A stretch of 64,000 nt of DNA, from NCBI GenBank assembly GCA_033060915.1, contig CM065398.1, positions 4,462,501 through 4,526,500 of the forward strand, given 5' to 3'. The notes under the pieces are model-generated. The model did not search any database. It was not told the origin of the DNA and saw only the letters and a program-made list of their open reading frames with translations. This DNA is from Euryodendron excelsum. Lineage: Eukaryota; Streptophyta; Magnoliopsida; Ericales; Pentaphylacaceae. The position numbers and the translations under genes were made by a program. The stretch's first letter is position 1, and every line of letters begins with the position of its first letter. Shown here piece by piece: positions 44,406 to 56,259 of this stretch.

Positions 44406-47400
44406 ACAGCTAAGCCCTCAATCCGAGAAGACTTCTTTTAGGACCGTAATGTAGGCTAGGTTTAGGGGTTGTAAGAAATAGAGGGATATTTAGGCTCAAA
44501 GATCTTCTTTTTAGTGGGTTGTTTAAACCGAAACCATCTGAGCACATCTTGGAACATGAGATTGCCCCTTACGTTCCCTTCCAATTCTCCTTTCTCACCC
44601 TACTTGTCTTGGTATTGTTCAGGCTTATTTGGACTAAGCAATTTTCTTTGATCAAAAAGGACTTTAATTTGGACCGTAACGTAGGCTAGGTTAAGGGGTT
44701 TATGAATGAAAAGGGTAGAAAGGCTCAAACATTATCACTTGTGGGGTTTTTAAAAGACCAACGATCACCTTTGGCAACTTAACTTCCATTCACTGCTTTC
44801 TTCTTTCCTTCATACTCTTGTTGCTCTTCTGGACCGCTTTCTGCCTTTTAAGATTCTCTTTTTTTTTTCATTAAGAAATTTGTTGCTAAGTCAACTTTTG
44901 GAGATGCCAACTTTTCATTTATATTTTGGGATGACAGTATCTTCCTTTGAAGATCCCTCCGAACATAATATCTTCTTTAGAGACGCCTTTGGCGCCATAA
45001 CTTCTTGAAGATCACCATTTTCATCGTTGTTCATTACATCTTCTTGGAACTCAACCCTTTCATCATTGCTCATCTTACTTATGACTTTTGCCTTAACCTA
45101 GTGTAGGCGGTGATCATCTGGTTGGTTTTTTTTTTTTTTTGAGGAAAGTAACCGGCTCAAGTGGGCTTTACAAAGGGATTTATTTGTGTATGGTAGAAGA
45201 AATGAGGGCCTTTCATCACTTCAAATTAAATTGCTTAGTCCATAAAGCCTTTATACAAAATTTAGACAATGTTCCTATAGATAGTGTGCTTCTGCCCGTG
45301 AACTCCTACATATTCTACTGAATCAACTATTCTGTGCTTACCCCAATGTGGGGGATGGTTTTTGGGGATATCTGAAAAGAGATCACTGATGGCTCTAGTT
45401 GGCTGAGCAAAAGATAGTGTTTATTTAGGATAAATAGAATAAGGGCTTCTCATCATTTTGAGTACTCGGCTGCCCATCGCTTAGCCAGGATATCATACAA
45501 GTGTCACATCTTCAATAGAATTCGTACCTCTTTGTTAAGATTGTCTTCCTCCTATCTCTCACTCTATCTCTCACTCTCTCAAAGGTTTTAACCCCTTTTA
45601 AACAGGTTGCCCATGCTATCCCATCCTTTAAGTTGAGTTATTTACCAAATGGGGAAGAATCCCTAAATGAGACAATCGTCCATAAGAGTATGAGACAAAG
45701 GGGATAAACTGGGAACTACCTATTTTCATTTTGAAAACATAATTACAGGGCATGCGATGTTTATTTAAAGAATATATGCAAGAAATAGAAAGACGAAAAG
45801 AAAATAGATGAATTTTATGGAAGTCTCCCTTTTCTTGTGGATCTCTTGGTGAGAAACCCCCGACAGGGTTTTGAAACTACTAGCTTCTTTGGCATTTCAT
45901 TCTTTAGGTGTATCACCAAACGACAATGGGTAGATTGACAGATTTCTTGAGGTGTTTGGCATGCATTCGAAAGTTAGGAGATTCTTTTGTAGTAATGCAC
46001 ATGTCTGACAGAACTTTGCAAACAATGAAGCATTTTTCTGCATGGAAAGTGATTGTCGCGGCATGGCGGGGAGGTAACGTCTTGCAGGTGGATGGTTAGT
46101 TCTTCTTTCTCCTTAATGTAGGTTTGGCCTCTTCTAACAACTAGGCTCATTCTTCCGTGAGTTTAAACTTGGTGGGGTACTAGAGGGATTCCATGAATTT
46201 AGTCGAGCTCTCTGACCTACAAAAAGAAAAAGAAAAACAGAATGCAGTCAGTATGTGAAGTTGGAGGTTCTATGCGATGCATGTCCTATGGAGGTCCCTT
46301 TTTTGAGGGAATCTAGGCATGATGACAAGTCCATTTGGGAGGTGGGGTTTTGCCCCTATTATGCAATACAATACCTCTTCGGCGTGGGCCAGTTGATGTT
46401 TCCTTATTTGGGCCATCCCGCCTCTATGGACTGAGAGAGATTTGTGCCCCTCTCGAGATATGATTCTATACATGCCATGAATCCTTAGGGTTGAGGAACC
46501 CTTAGGAGTTTTGGTAGGTTCGATTAACATGAGATTGGATTGCTCCTTTCTCTCTATGGTTGATTAGATGCATGAGAATGAAATGACTTGAGTTTCTTGG
46601 AACTCTTGTCTCTGAATGAATATAGATGCACGAGCGTAAAAGAAGTGAATGCGTGAGCAATATGATAACAATGAATAAGTGGTTTAGAAAAACCCCCTTC
46701 TTGTCTTGCTTCTGCCTTCGGTTCTCTTGATGTTTGGAAATGAGGAGGGGGGGGGATAGAAGACAAAAACAAAAAAAGAAGTTAGTGCTTTGATTTGAAA
46801 ATTTTTATGCAATGCATGTCCTAGAGGTGCCCCTACTTAGAGGGGAGACTATACATGATGCATTGGCTCACTTTTGGAGATAGGGGATTTGCCCCTGTAT
46901 GCAAATGCCTTACCATCAGTTGGGAACCTTCATCTATTCATGCATTCATTCATAAAAGTAAAGAAATACATTGAATTTTGGGTTTAAGATACAAAAGAAT
47001 TGAAATACATTTTAATAGGGGGAGGGGGAACATTTTCCTTTGGACTTCCACCTATCTACTTTTACAAAGAGAGATCCTAACCTACTCTTGAGTCTTCGGG
47101 TCCGCCTTTGTTGAATTTGATGTCGAGGAGGTCGCTGAGAAACCTTGTTGATCGGTTGCCCCTTGTCTTCTTGGCAACCCTATCTCCGTGAGCATAGAGG
47201 GATTGGGGCCCCTCTTGTGGAATGGATTGAGATGCATGCAATGAGTCCTTAGGGTTACGCGGGAACCCTTAGGGTTTGGGTAGGTTTAATGCAAGGGAGA
47301 GTGACGTTAGCCTCACTCTCAAGGGGTTGATCATATGTATGAGAATGCAGTGACTTGAGTTACTTGGAACTCTTGTCTGGACATGGGATATTGAATGCAT

Positions 47401-47970
47401 GAACATGAATATGCAAAAAGTATAAAGGGAGAAGGTACAATTGAAGTAAACATGCATGCATGAACAGTTAGACAGGCATTATAACAACATAAATACAGGC
47501 ATTATAACAGTAGGTATAAATGAAAGTAAGAGCAGTCGCCCTTTCCTCCGTGATTTTGAAAACGGTGCTCGTGTCCTAAATCCGGCAGAGGTTCGGCTAT
47601 GCATGGTGTCTATATGAGTATGAGGTTGAGGGTTGACTAATGCATCCTAAAAAGGCTCGGTCCCCGGATCTTCAAACCTAGGCCCACTCCCCGAGGTGGT
47701 GCCATGATCGGTTGGTGATCCGAGTGGGGGAACCATCAAGAGGCCGTAGGCGAAGAAACTGACACAGCATCTTGCCCACAACCAATATACCGTTCCCCCT
47801 TTCTAACAAGAAAGGACATATCAGGGTATGCAAATATGCAGAATGCAAGTGCACATGCAGTGTGTGTGTGATTTTTTTTTAAAAGTGGAGGAAAGGGCCC
47901 AACAACTCCCATTCATCCTGTACATCACATTCATGCAAAGCAGTTAATAAAATTTAAACAAAATGTGTAC

Positions 47971-50900
47971 CTACAAAACAAAGATGCAAGTGTTAGTATG
48001 TGAATGACAAACATGATACAAGATAATATGAATAACTGCATGTTTCTTTTTAAATAATTTTGAAAATTTAGTTTTGAAAATTTAAAGAGAATAGGATTGA
48101 ACCAAGTTAATTGAAGACTCTACAAGGGTGAAGGGTAAGACACATGACTACGGCCTAACCCTCTAAGTATCCCCAGCGGAGTCGCCAGCTGTCGCGCCCA
48201 GATTTTTCGCACTCGAGGAATACTCACCCAAGCGGGAAAAATGTTGTACTCTCTCGTTAGAACTCACCCCCCTAAAAGAATGAGTGCGACTAGGTTTGAA
48301 TTGAAAACAGGTTTGAATAAAGGGATTTTGAAAAAGATTCGGAGTCGCCACCTAACTTGATTAAGGTGAGTTAGGTCACCTAAAAACTAAGCATAGTCCG
48401 AAAACCACACTTAGGGTTTTTGAAAAACGATTTTGAAAATATCTCCAAGAGAGGGTTTTTTAGGAAAACGGGTTGTTTGGCAACCTTTGGAAAATATTTA
48501 GCCCTTTTTGAAAAATAACTCCGTTTGGTCTTTGAAAATAGTGATTCTAGGTTCGGAGGTTGGTTACGTGTAGGGAAGATGCACTAAGCTATCACCCTAC
48601 CCCGCCCTTTCGGTACCTACATGTCAATCTACCCTAGATTTACCTATGAGAGTCTTTAATTAACATGTGTTCAATCCTACCCACTTTAGAAAAACAATGT
48701 TTGAAAACTATGATGCATGATATGCAAGCAATAGAAAAGAATTGAAAAATAGATTTGAAAAGAGATTGCTTTGATTTGAAAATAGATTTGAAGAAATAGA
48801 ATTGAAATTGGAAATTTTGAAAATTGAAAATAGAAGTTTGAAAATAGAAATTTTGAAATTGGAATTTGAAAATTGATTGGAATTTGAAATTTGGAAAGAA
48901 TTTGGAAACCACACCCATGAGGGTGGAATTGAAAGTTTGAAAAGTATTGTGACCGCACCTATGAAGGTTGCCTACGTATCCCTTTGGGGGAATCAGGTCA
49001 GTCGTAGTTCGGACCGGAGTCCGATTGAAAAGAGATTGATTTGAAGAGAAAGATTGGATTGGAAGAAAGAAATTGAATTGAAAATTGGATTTGGTTTGAG
49101 ATTAGAAGAGGACATTGGGAAGTGAAATTTTGGAAAAGATTGGACTTTGATTTGAAAAGATAGATTTTGGAAAGATGGAGGTTTAGGAAACCTAGACTTG
49201 AGATTAAGAAGGATTGGATTGGAATGTTGGATTTGGAAGATTTGGAAAGATTTGGAATTTAGGAAAGATTTGGATTAGGAAAGTTTCGAATTAGGAAAAT
49301 GTTATCTTTGGAAAGTTTCATTTTTGGAAAGTTTTGAAATTAGGAAAGTTTTAGTTTAGGAAATCTTTGAATTAAGAAAGATTTGAGTTTAGAAAAGTTT
49401 TAGATTTGAAAAGATTTTGAAGTTTTGGAAAGTTTAGAATTTAGAAAGTTTTTAGGTTTAGAAAGATTTAACTTAAGAAGGTTTCAAATTTAGAAAGTTT
49501 TGAATTTGGAAAGATTTGAAATTTAGAAAGTTTAAGATTTAAAAAGTTTTAGAGTTTTAGAAAATCTTAAGATTAGGAAAGGTTTGAGTTTAGGAAAGAT
49601 TTGAAAGCTTGGATTTGAAAAAGATTTTGGAAAGGGGTAGAATTAGGAAAGGGTCGAATTAGGAAAGATTGGAAGGTTGAGTTTTAAAGTTTAGGAAAGA
49701 TTTTTACGTTCAAGTTTTGGAAACCTAAGATTTAGGAAAGTGGAAGTTTAGGAAGGTTTTGATTTAGGAAAGAATTGAATTTTGAAACTTAAGGAAAGGT
49801 TTAAAGTTCAAGTTTAGGAAACTTATGGTTTAGGAAGGAATTGAATTAGGAAGGTTTGGATTAGGAAGGGATTGGATTTGGTTTTTAAAAGCAAAGGTTT
49901 GTTTTATTTCCAAAAACGGAGGATAGGATCTAGTTCCCTAAACGGGGAGATTGGATTTGGTTTCTTAAAGGGAAGATTTGATTTGACAAGGATTTGGAAA
50001 GGGAGATTCTAGAAACCCTAGTTTTGAAAAATCGTGGTTTTGACGTAGAAAAGAGGTTTTGAAAACATGTATAGTTTTGATGTAGAAAACAAAAGATTTT
50101 GGAAACCTAGGTTTAGGGCAAAGTTTGAAAACCATGTTTTTGGGAAGAAAATCTAGGGTTTCCTAATTGTGGGTTCTAGGGCTTGACTTGGGTTCTAGGG
50201 AAAGAGTTTTTGGAAAACGTGTTTTTGGAAACGAAGGTTTTCTAGAAGGGAATCCTAGGGAGGAATTTTTGGAAAGTGAATTTGGAAAGAGAGTTTTTGG
50301 AAAGAGATTTTAGAGGGAAGAAGTTTTTTGGAAAGCATGTTTTTGGAAACGTAGATTTTGGAAGGAAGATCGTAGAGGGAAATTTCTAGAAGGGAGATTT
50401 TGGAAAAGAGAGTTTTTGGAAAGATTTTTAGGGAGTGTTTTTAGAAAATGAATTTTGAGGAAAGAAGTTTTGGAAAGGAGTTGAAAAAGAGAGTTTTGAA
50501 AAAGAGATTTTGAAAGGGAGTTTTTGAAAACAATTTTTGGAGAAGAGAGTTTTAGGAAAGTATGTTGAAAAAGAGATTTTTAGGAGGAGATTTTTAAAGA
50601 GAGTTTTTGGAAAGTATAAAAACATATGACTTTCCTAAAGCGATTCTAGCCATAAGAGGGCTAGAACCACTTTAAGAAAGTGGTTTTGAAAACAAAGTTT
50701 GAAAATATAGGCCAAAAGGCCACTTTTAATATAACACTTTCCTAAAGCAACCCTAGTCATGGAAAGACTAGAATCACCCTAGAATTGTGGTTTTGAAAAC
50801 AAGTTTTTGAAAAAGAGATTTTGATGCAATTTTGAAAACAAGTTTGAAAACGATTTTTTGAAAACAACTTTTTGAAAACGAATTTTTGGAAGATGCAAGA

Positions 50901-51185
50901 CTATGATATGCACAACGCAATTTGGGGCCGTGAACATACAAGGTTAAGGCTTCACCACATAATTAAGGGGGCCGGACACACGTGGTCTTTGGTTAGACTA
51001 TAAGAAAGCCCCCGACACGGTGACTCTCTAATAATCCAATCCTACACATGGACCGGGAATCCCCTTGTTTCAAGTATGCAAAGAAAGGGGGGGAAAGAGA
51101 TGGGGGATTAAAATAGAGAAAACCCAAGTGGGATGGAGAGAGAAGAGAAAGGGGGAAAGTGCAGAAAATTAAATAGGGAGCCTAC
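47971..51185 (-). other. Candidate leader intron of element B
   Basis: The donor is AAACAAG/GTAGGC with its first base at 51185 and the acceptor is GCATCTTTGTTTTGTAG ending at 47971, 3215 nt. Both sites match the element A prediction although A and B are separate insertions. The primer site lies inside the predicted intron. Confidence 0.4.
48170..48187 (-). other. Primer binding site of element B (tRNA-Arg type)
   Basis: TGGCGACTCCGCTGGGGA on the minus strand, two bases after the 5' LTR end. This is the tRNA-Arg site typical of Tat/Ogre elements and is unmutated compared with A. Confidence 0.88.
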
Positions 51186-51504
51186 CTTGTTTCTTGTTTA
51201 TTTTGCGCGCCGTGCAGTCTTCGGTCTTCGGTCCTCGGTCTTGATCTTTACCCTTCAGTCTTCAAGGGTTTTCTTCAAGCTTTGGATGACTGCTCTTCAA
51301 GTCTTGAGAGAGTGGTTGAAGGCTAGTGTATGAGTGTATAGGGGTGTGTATGAGTGTATAGGAGGCTAGGGTTTGTGTATAGTAGCTAGGGTTTGGAAAA
51401 CCATAGGGAGGCTAGGGTTTTTGGAGGTGCTCGAGCTCTGTGTATCGAATTGTGTGATTTCTAGGTTAAGTTTGCAGACCCTTTTCACGTTGAACGAGGC
51501 TCTG

Positions 51505-51512
51505 TATTTATA
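51505..51512 (-). promoter_or_regulatory. TATA box of B 5' LTR
   Basis: CTATAAATACAGAGC on the minus strand. The leader and donor lie 3' of it on that strand. Confidence 0.6.
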
Positions 51513-52454
51513 GAAGTTGGACAAGCCTGGCGCCTATTGTAGTGGCGCCAGGGCAAAATTTACGTTGGCACCACTAGGAGTGGTGCGAGGCCATTTTTTG
51601 GCTTGGCGCAACTGCTAGTGGTGCCAGCCATTTAGGAAACAATTAAGGTCGGCAAGCAACGTATCTTTGATTAGATTTGGGTGTCTGTACTAGTGACTAC
51701 CATGTAAACTTTAGCCTGGCTTCACTAGGAGTGACTCCGAAAAGTCTGGGAATGATTTGAAGGAGCCGGGAGTGACCCGGAAGGCCGAAAAGGAGCTGGA
51801 ACACCTGAAATAGTGTCCTGGAGATATTTGACTTGAAAAGTGAGGATAAGGTGGGTCGGAAAGGTTGACCGGGCCTTTAGGGGCAAAACGGTCAATCGGG
51901 CCAGAAACTGCCGGGGCGAACCCGGATTGTCCCGGAAGAAGACTTGGGATCTGGAAACATTATTTAGAATGTTCCCAGAGGTTGTCGGTTTGATTCCCAG
52001 GGCCGGCGTGGTCGGAAATGGAGACCGGCCCACCAGGGGCAAAACGGTCATTTTGCACCGGGTTTGCCGGAACTGACTTGGAATGGTCCGGAAAGGTAAA
52101 GGAAGGTGGAGAACACTATAAAAAGTATTCTCGGGACATTACCGGTTTGATACCCAGAGCCGGTGTGATCGAAGAAGGAGACCGGCCCTCCAGGGGCAAA
52201 ACGGTCATTTTGTACTGGGTTTACCGGAACTGACTCGGAATGATCCGAAAAAGTAAAGGAAGATTGAGAATACTATAAAAAGTATTCTCGGGAGGTTACC
52301 GGTTTGATACCCAAAGCCGGTGTGGTTTCCAGGGCATTCGGATGCTTAGGGGCAAAATGGTCATCTTGACCGCCGAGTCTCGGAAAAGGTCCTAAGGGTA
52401 GTCTGGTCCTTTTTCACCGAAGTGAGCTGACAAACACGGTTATTGACCTAGGTT

Positions 52455-52915
52455 TTGAGTGTTTCCGCCACTCTAACGGTGTGAGTATTTCCGCTACTCG
52501 GACGGGGTTGAAGATTTGTGAGTATTTTCGCTACTCGGACGGGGTTGATGATTTGTGAGTATTTCCGCTACTCTAACAGTGGGAGTATTTCCGCTACCCG
52601 GACGGGGTTAAAGATTTGTGAGTATTTCCGCTACTCTAACGGTGTGAGTATTTCCGCTACTCGGACGAGATTGATGATTTGTGAGTATTTCCGCTACTCT
52701 AACGGTTGAGTATTTCCGCTACTCTAACGGCTCTGTGAGTATTTCCGCTACTCTAACGGTTGAGTATTTCTGCTACTCTAACGGCTCTGTGAGTATTTCC
52801 GCTACTCTAACGGTTAAGTGTTTCCGTCACCCTAACGGTTTTGTGAGTGTTTCCGCCACTCTGACGGTTTTGTGAGTGTTTCCGCCACTCTGACGGTTTT
52901 GTGAGTAGTTTTGCT
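52455..52915 (-). repeat. Short minisatellite array in B 5' LTR
   Basis: Same GAGTATTTCCGCTACTCTAA units as the 3' LTR but only about two to three higher-order copies remain (about 52680-52830). Confidence 0.88.
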
Positions 52916-54444
52916 ACTCGGACCATCTCGAGGAATAAACTGTCTTGAGAGAGGGACTGGAATTGAAATAAGAAAGGACAATGCCCCCAAGGGCATTTTG
53001 GTCATTTTGCCTTTATTTGGGCCTGATAGGCCCCCGAAGCAATGGAAAGATGAAATATGGACCTAGAGAATTGGTTTCGATTGGAATATGCCAAAAATGA
53101 CTTGAAAACAAGTCTGGACGGAGTGTAGACTGCCGAGCGGTCAAAAATGGGGTGCTTACAGAATCCTAGGGAGGAGTTTTTGGAAAGTGAATTTGAAGAT
53201 AGAGTTTTTGGAAAAATTTTTGGAAAGGAGTTTTTGAAAAGTGTGTTTTTGGAAACATAGATTTTGGAAGGAAAAATCCTAGAGGGGAGTTTCTAGAAGG
53301 AAGATTTTGGAAAGAGAGTTTTTAGAAAGATTTTTGGTAGAAGATTGTTGGAGAGAGTTTTTGAAAAGATTTTTAGGGAGCGTTTTTAGAAAGTGGATTT
53401 TAGGGAGAGGATTTTGGAAAGGAGTTGAAAAAGAGAGTTTTGAAGAATAGATTTTGGGAGGGAGTTTTTGAAAACAATTTTGGAGAGGAGAGTTTTAGGA
53501 AAGTATGTTAAAAAAGAGATTTTTAGGAAGAAAGACTTTTTGAAAAGAGAGTTTTTAGAAGGTGTAAAAACATCTCACTTTCCTAAAGCAATTCTAACCA
53601 TAAGAGGGGTAGAACCACTTTAGGAAAGCGGTTTTGAAAACAATAAGATTTGAAAATATGGACCGTATTGGTCACTTTAAATGTAACACTTTTCTAAAGC
53701 AATCCTAGCCATGGAAAAGCTAAAATCACCCTAGGATTGTGATTTTGAAAACATGTTTTGAAAAAGAGATTTTGATGCAATTTTGAAAACAAATTTGAAA
53801 ACGATTTGAAAAACAACTTTAAAAACGGTTTTTGGAAGATGCAAGACTATGATATGCACAATGCAATTTGGGGTCGTGAACATACAAGGCTAAGGCTTCA
53901 CCACATAATCAAGGGGGCCGGACCCACGTGGTCTCTGGTTAGACTAGAAGAAAACCCCTGACACGGTGACTCTCCAACAGTCTAATCCTACACATGGACC
54001 GGGAGTCCCCTTGTTTCAAGCATGCAAAGAAAGGGGGGGAAAGAGATGGGGGATTAAAATAGAGAAAACCCAAGTGGGTTAGGAGAGAGAAGAGAGAGGG
54101 GGAAGTACGGAAAATTAAATAGGGAGCCTACCGTATGTCTTGTTTATTTTGTGCGCCGTGCTGTCTTCGATCTTCGGTCTTCGTCTTGATCTTCGTCTTT
54201 AGTCTTCAAGAGTTGCCTTCAAGCTTCAAACTTCAGGTTACAACTCTTCAAGTCTTCGAAGGAGGGTTGAAGGTTAGTGTATGAGTGTATGGGGGTGTGT
54301 ATGAGTGTATAGGAGGCTAGGGTTTGTGTATGGTGGCTAGGGTTTGGGAAACCTAGGGTTTTGGAGGTGCTCGAGCTCTGTATATCGAAATATATGATTT
54401 TTAGGTTGAGTTTACGGATCCTTTTCACGTTGAATGAAGCTCTG

Positions 54445-54452
54445 TATTTATA
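54445..54452 (-). promoter_or_regulatory. TATA box of solo LTR C
   Basis: CTATAAATACAGAGC on the minus strand. The donor-like site downstream has changed (ACATACGGTAGGC). Confidence 0.55.
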
Positions 54453-55365
54453 GAGGTTGGACAACACTGGCACCTGTTGCAGTGGCGCCAGGCTAAAGTT
54501 TATACTAGCGCCACTAGGAGTGGCGCCAGACCATTTTTTGGCTTAGCGCCACTACTAGTGGTGCTAGTCATTTAGGAAATTTTTAATGTCGGCAAGCAAC
54601 GTATCTTTGACTAGATTTGGGCGCCTGTACTAGTGACTACCATGTAATTTTTAGCCTAGCTTCACTAGGAGTGACTCCGGAAAGTCCGGGAATGATTTGA
54701 AGGAGCCAGGAATGACCCGGAAGGCCGGAAAGGAGCAGGAACACTTAGAATAGTGTCTTGGAGGTATTTGACTTGAGAAATAAGGATAAGATGGGTCGGA
54801 AAGGTTGACCGGGCCTTTAGGGGCAAAACGGTCAATCGGACCGGGAAACTGCCGGGACAGACTCGGATTGTCCCGGAAGAAGACTTGGGATCTGGAAACA
54901 TTATTTAGAATGTTCCCGGAGGTTGCCGGTTTGATTTCCAGAGCCAGCGTGGCCGGAAAAGGAGACCGGCCCACTAAGGGCAAAACGGTCATTTTGTACC
55001 GAGTTTGCCGGAACTCACTCGGAATGATCCAGAAAGGTAAAGGAAGGTTGAGAACACTATAAAAAGTAGTCTCAGGAGGTTACCGGTTTGATACCCAGAG
55101 CCGGTGTGGTTCCCGGGGCATTCGGATGCCTAGGGGCAAAATGGTCATCTTGACCGGAAAGTCTTGGAAAAGGTCCAAAGGGCAATTTGATCATTTTTCA
55201 CCGAAGTGGGCTAACAAACATTGGTGTTGACCTAGATTTTGAGTGTTTCTGCCACTCTAACGGCGGTCGTCGTGACACAGGAGTTTGTTGCCAATTCCCT
55301 ATATCGACCTATTTGTGAGTATTTCCGCTACTCTAATGGTTTTGTGAGTAGTTTCGCTACTCGGA

Positions 55366-55815
55366 GCATCTCGAGGAATAAACTGTCTCGAGAGAGGGAT
55401 TGGAAAGGGGACTTATCGTCTCCGAGGAGACGTGCCTGGATTGGAATCATCTCGAGGAATAAACTGTCTCGAGAGAGGGATTGGAAAGGGGTCTTACCGT
55501 CTCCGAAGAGACGTGCCTGGGTTGGAATTGTCTCGAGGAATAAACTGTCTCGAGAGAGGGGTTGGAAAGGGGTCTTACCGTTTTCGAAAAGACGTGCCTG
55601 GATTGGAACCGTCTCGAGGAATAAACTGTCTCGAGAGTGGGATTGGAAAGGGGTCTTATCGTCTCCGAAGAGACGTGCCTGAGTTGGAACTGTCTCGAGG
55701 AATAAACTGTCTCAAGAGAGGGATTGGAAAGGGGTCTTACCATCTCCGAAAAGACGTGCCTGGATTGGAACTGTCTCGAGGAATAAACTGTCTCGAGAGT
55801 GGGATTGGAATCGGA
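55366..55815 (-). repeat. 81-bp tandem array in solo LTR C
   Basis: Five to six units, each with TCTCGAGGAATAAACTGTCT, CGAGAGAGGGATTGGAAAGG and GTCTCCGAAGAGACGTGCC. As 81 is a multiple of 3, frames on both strands stay open and give a 27-residue repeat (SRNKLSRERDWKG...). It is the same module as at 200-580 in A, expanded and homogenised here. Confidence 0.9.
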
Positions 55816-56012
55816 AAGGAAAGGACAATGCCCCTAAGGGCATTTTGGTCATTTTGCCTCTATTTGGGCCTAACAGGCCTGCGAAGCGATGAACAGACGG
55901 GATTTGGACCTAGAGAATTGGTTTTGATAGGAATATGCCCACAATGACTTGAAAACAAGTCTGGACGGAGTGTAGACTGCCGAGCGGTCAAAAATGGGGT
56001 GCTTACATTAAG

Positions 56013-56259
56013 CTAATTCAAACTCAAAAGTAATTAATTGGAAACAATGTAGATTTTAACTATTAATAAAAAAGTCCCGGGATCAGCCGCTCAGATCAAT
56101 TGCATCTTTTAGAATTCCGAAAGAGATATATTGATAACTCAAACCCTTCAACTACGTCGCGAGTCTTGGGTTCGGAATATTTAGCAATAAAAACAAATAT
56201 CGCTCAAAACTTCAACTCCTAAAATAATTCAGGTTGTTTTAATCAAGGACGAGCACCAT
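56013..56259 (-). repeat. 5' LTR of element D, piece 2
   Basis: Segment of the D LTR between solo LTRs C and E. It is unique relative to the giant-LTR family. ACCAT at 56255-56259 is the left target copy of E. Confidence 0.78.

Larger units (their letters stand above)
41501..48189 (-). other. Internal region of element B (no gag-pol)
   Basis: 6689 bp between polypurine tract and primer site. The segment 41700-42420 is a G-rich/A-rich spacer without matches to proteins; it contains a T19 run (42216-42234) and, further on, (TA)n at about 42483-42497 and T15 at 45126-45140. The antisense ORF remnant is at 42580-43620, and degenerate tandem units are near 44440-45480. From about 45900 to 48189 it matches A (5323-6432 and 12157-13400, inverted), including the uninterrupted target of L2 near 47085-47105. 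Confidence 0.85.
36285..53160 (-). mobile_element. Element B: complete giant non-autonomous LTR retrotransposon
   Basis: 16,876 bp on the minus strand: 5' LTR 53160-48190, primer site 48187-48170, internal region 48189-41501, 3' LTR 41500-36285. A perfect 5-bp duplication GAATC flanks it (36280-36284 and 53161-53165). The first ~500 bp of the two LTR ends differ by only about three substitutions and one short indel by eye, so it is the youngest insertion that can be dated here. It has the same family and internal layout as element A, and again no gag-pol. It sits inside solo LTR C. Confidence 0.94.
48190..53160 (-). repeat. 5' LTR of element B
   Basis: 4971 bp, the same module order as the 3' LTR: end block (48190-48690), A/G-rich tract (about 48720-50620), hairpins (50633-50790), donor-like site (51185), TATA, GGCGCC dyads (about 51527-51630), ~157-bp units (about 51985-52330), minisatellite (about 52455-52915), start at 53160. 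It is shorter than the 3' LTR by 245 bp, nearly all in the minisatellite. Confidence 0.93.
33994..56007 (-). mobile_element. Solo LTR C (with element B inserted inside it)
   Basis: The LTR is 33994-36284 plus 53166-56007, about 5.13 kb, from TGTCGCGCCC (complement of the LTR end) to ...GGGGTGCTTACA (complement of the LTR start). It lacks a primer site or internal region of its own, so it is a solo LTR. Flanks are CTAAG (33989-33993) and TTAAG (56008-56012), a 5-bp duplication with one later substitution. Element B interrupts it at GAATC. Confidence 0.88.
53166..56007 (-). repeat. Solo LTR C, right piece (LTR 5' part)
   Basis: Continues C beyond the right GAATC copy (53161-53165). It contains the rest of the A/G-rich tract, hairpins (53572-53730), leader, TATA box, GGCGCC dyads (about 54466-54560), ~157-bp units (about 54930-55110), the 81-bp array and the LTR start (56007). 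Confidence 0.88.

Noticed and set aside
55239..55947. Overlapping 147- and 171-codon frames in C, plus a 98-codon frame on the other strand
   Set aside because: All are products of the 81-bp array inside a solo LTR.
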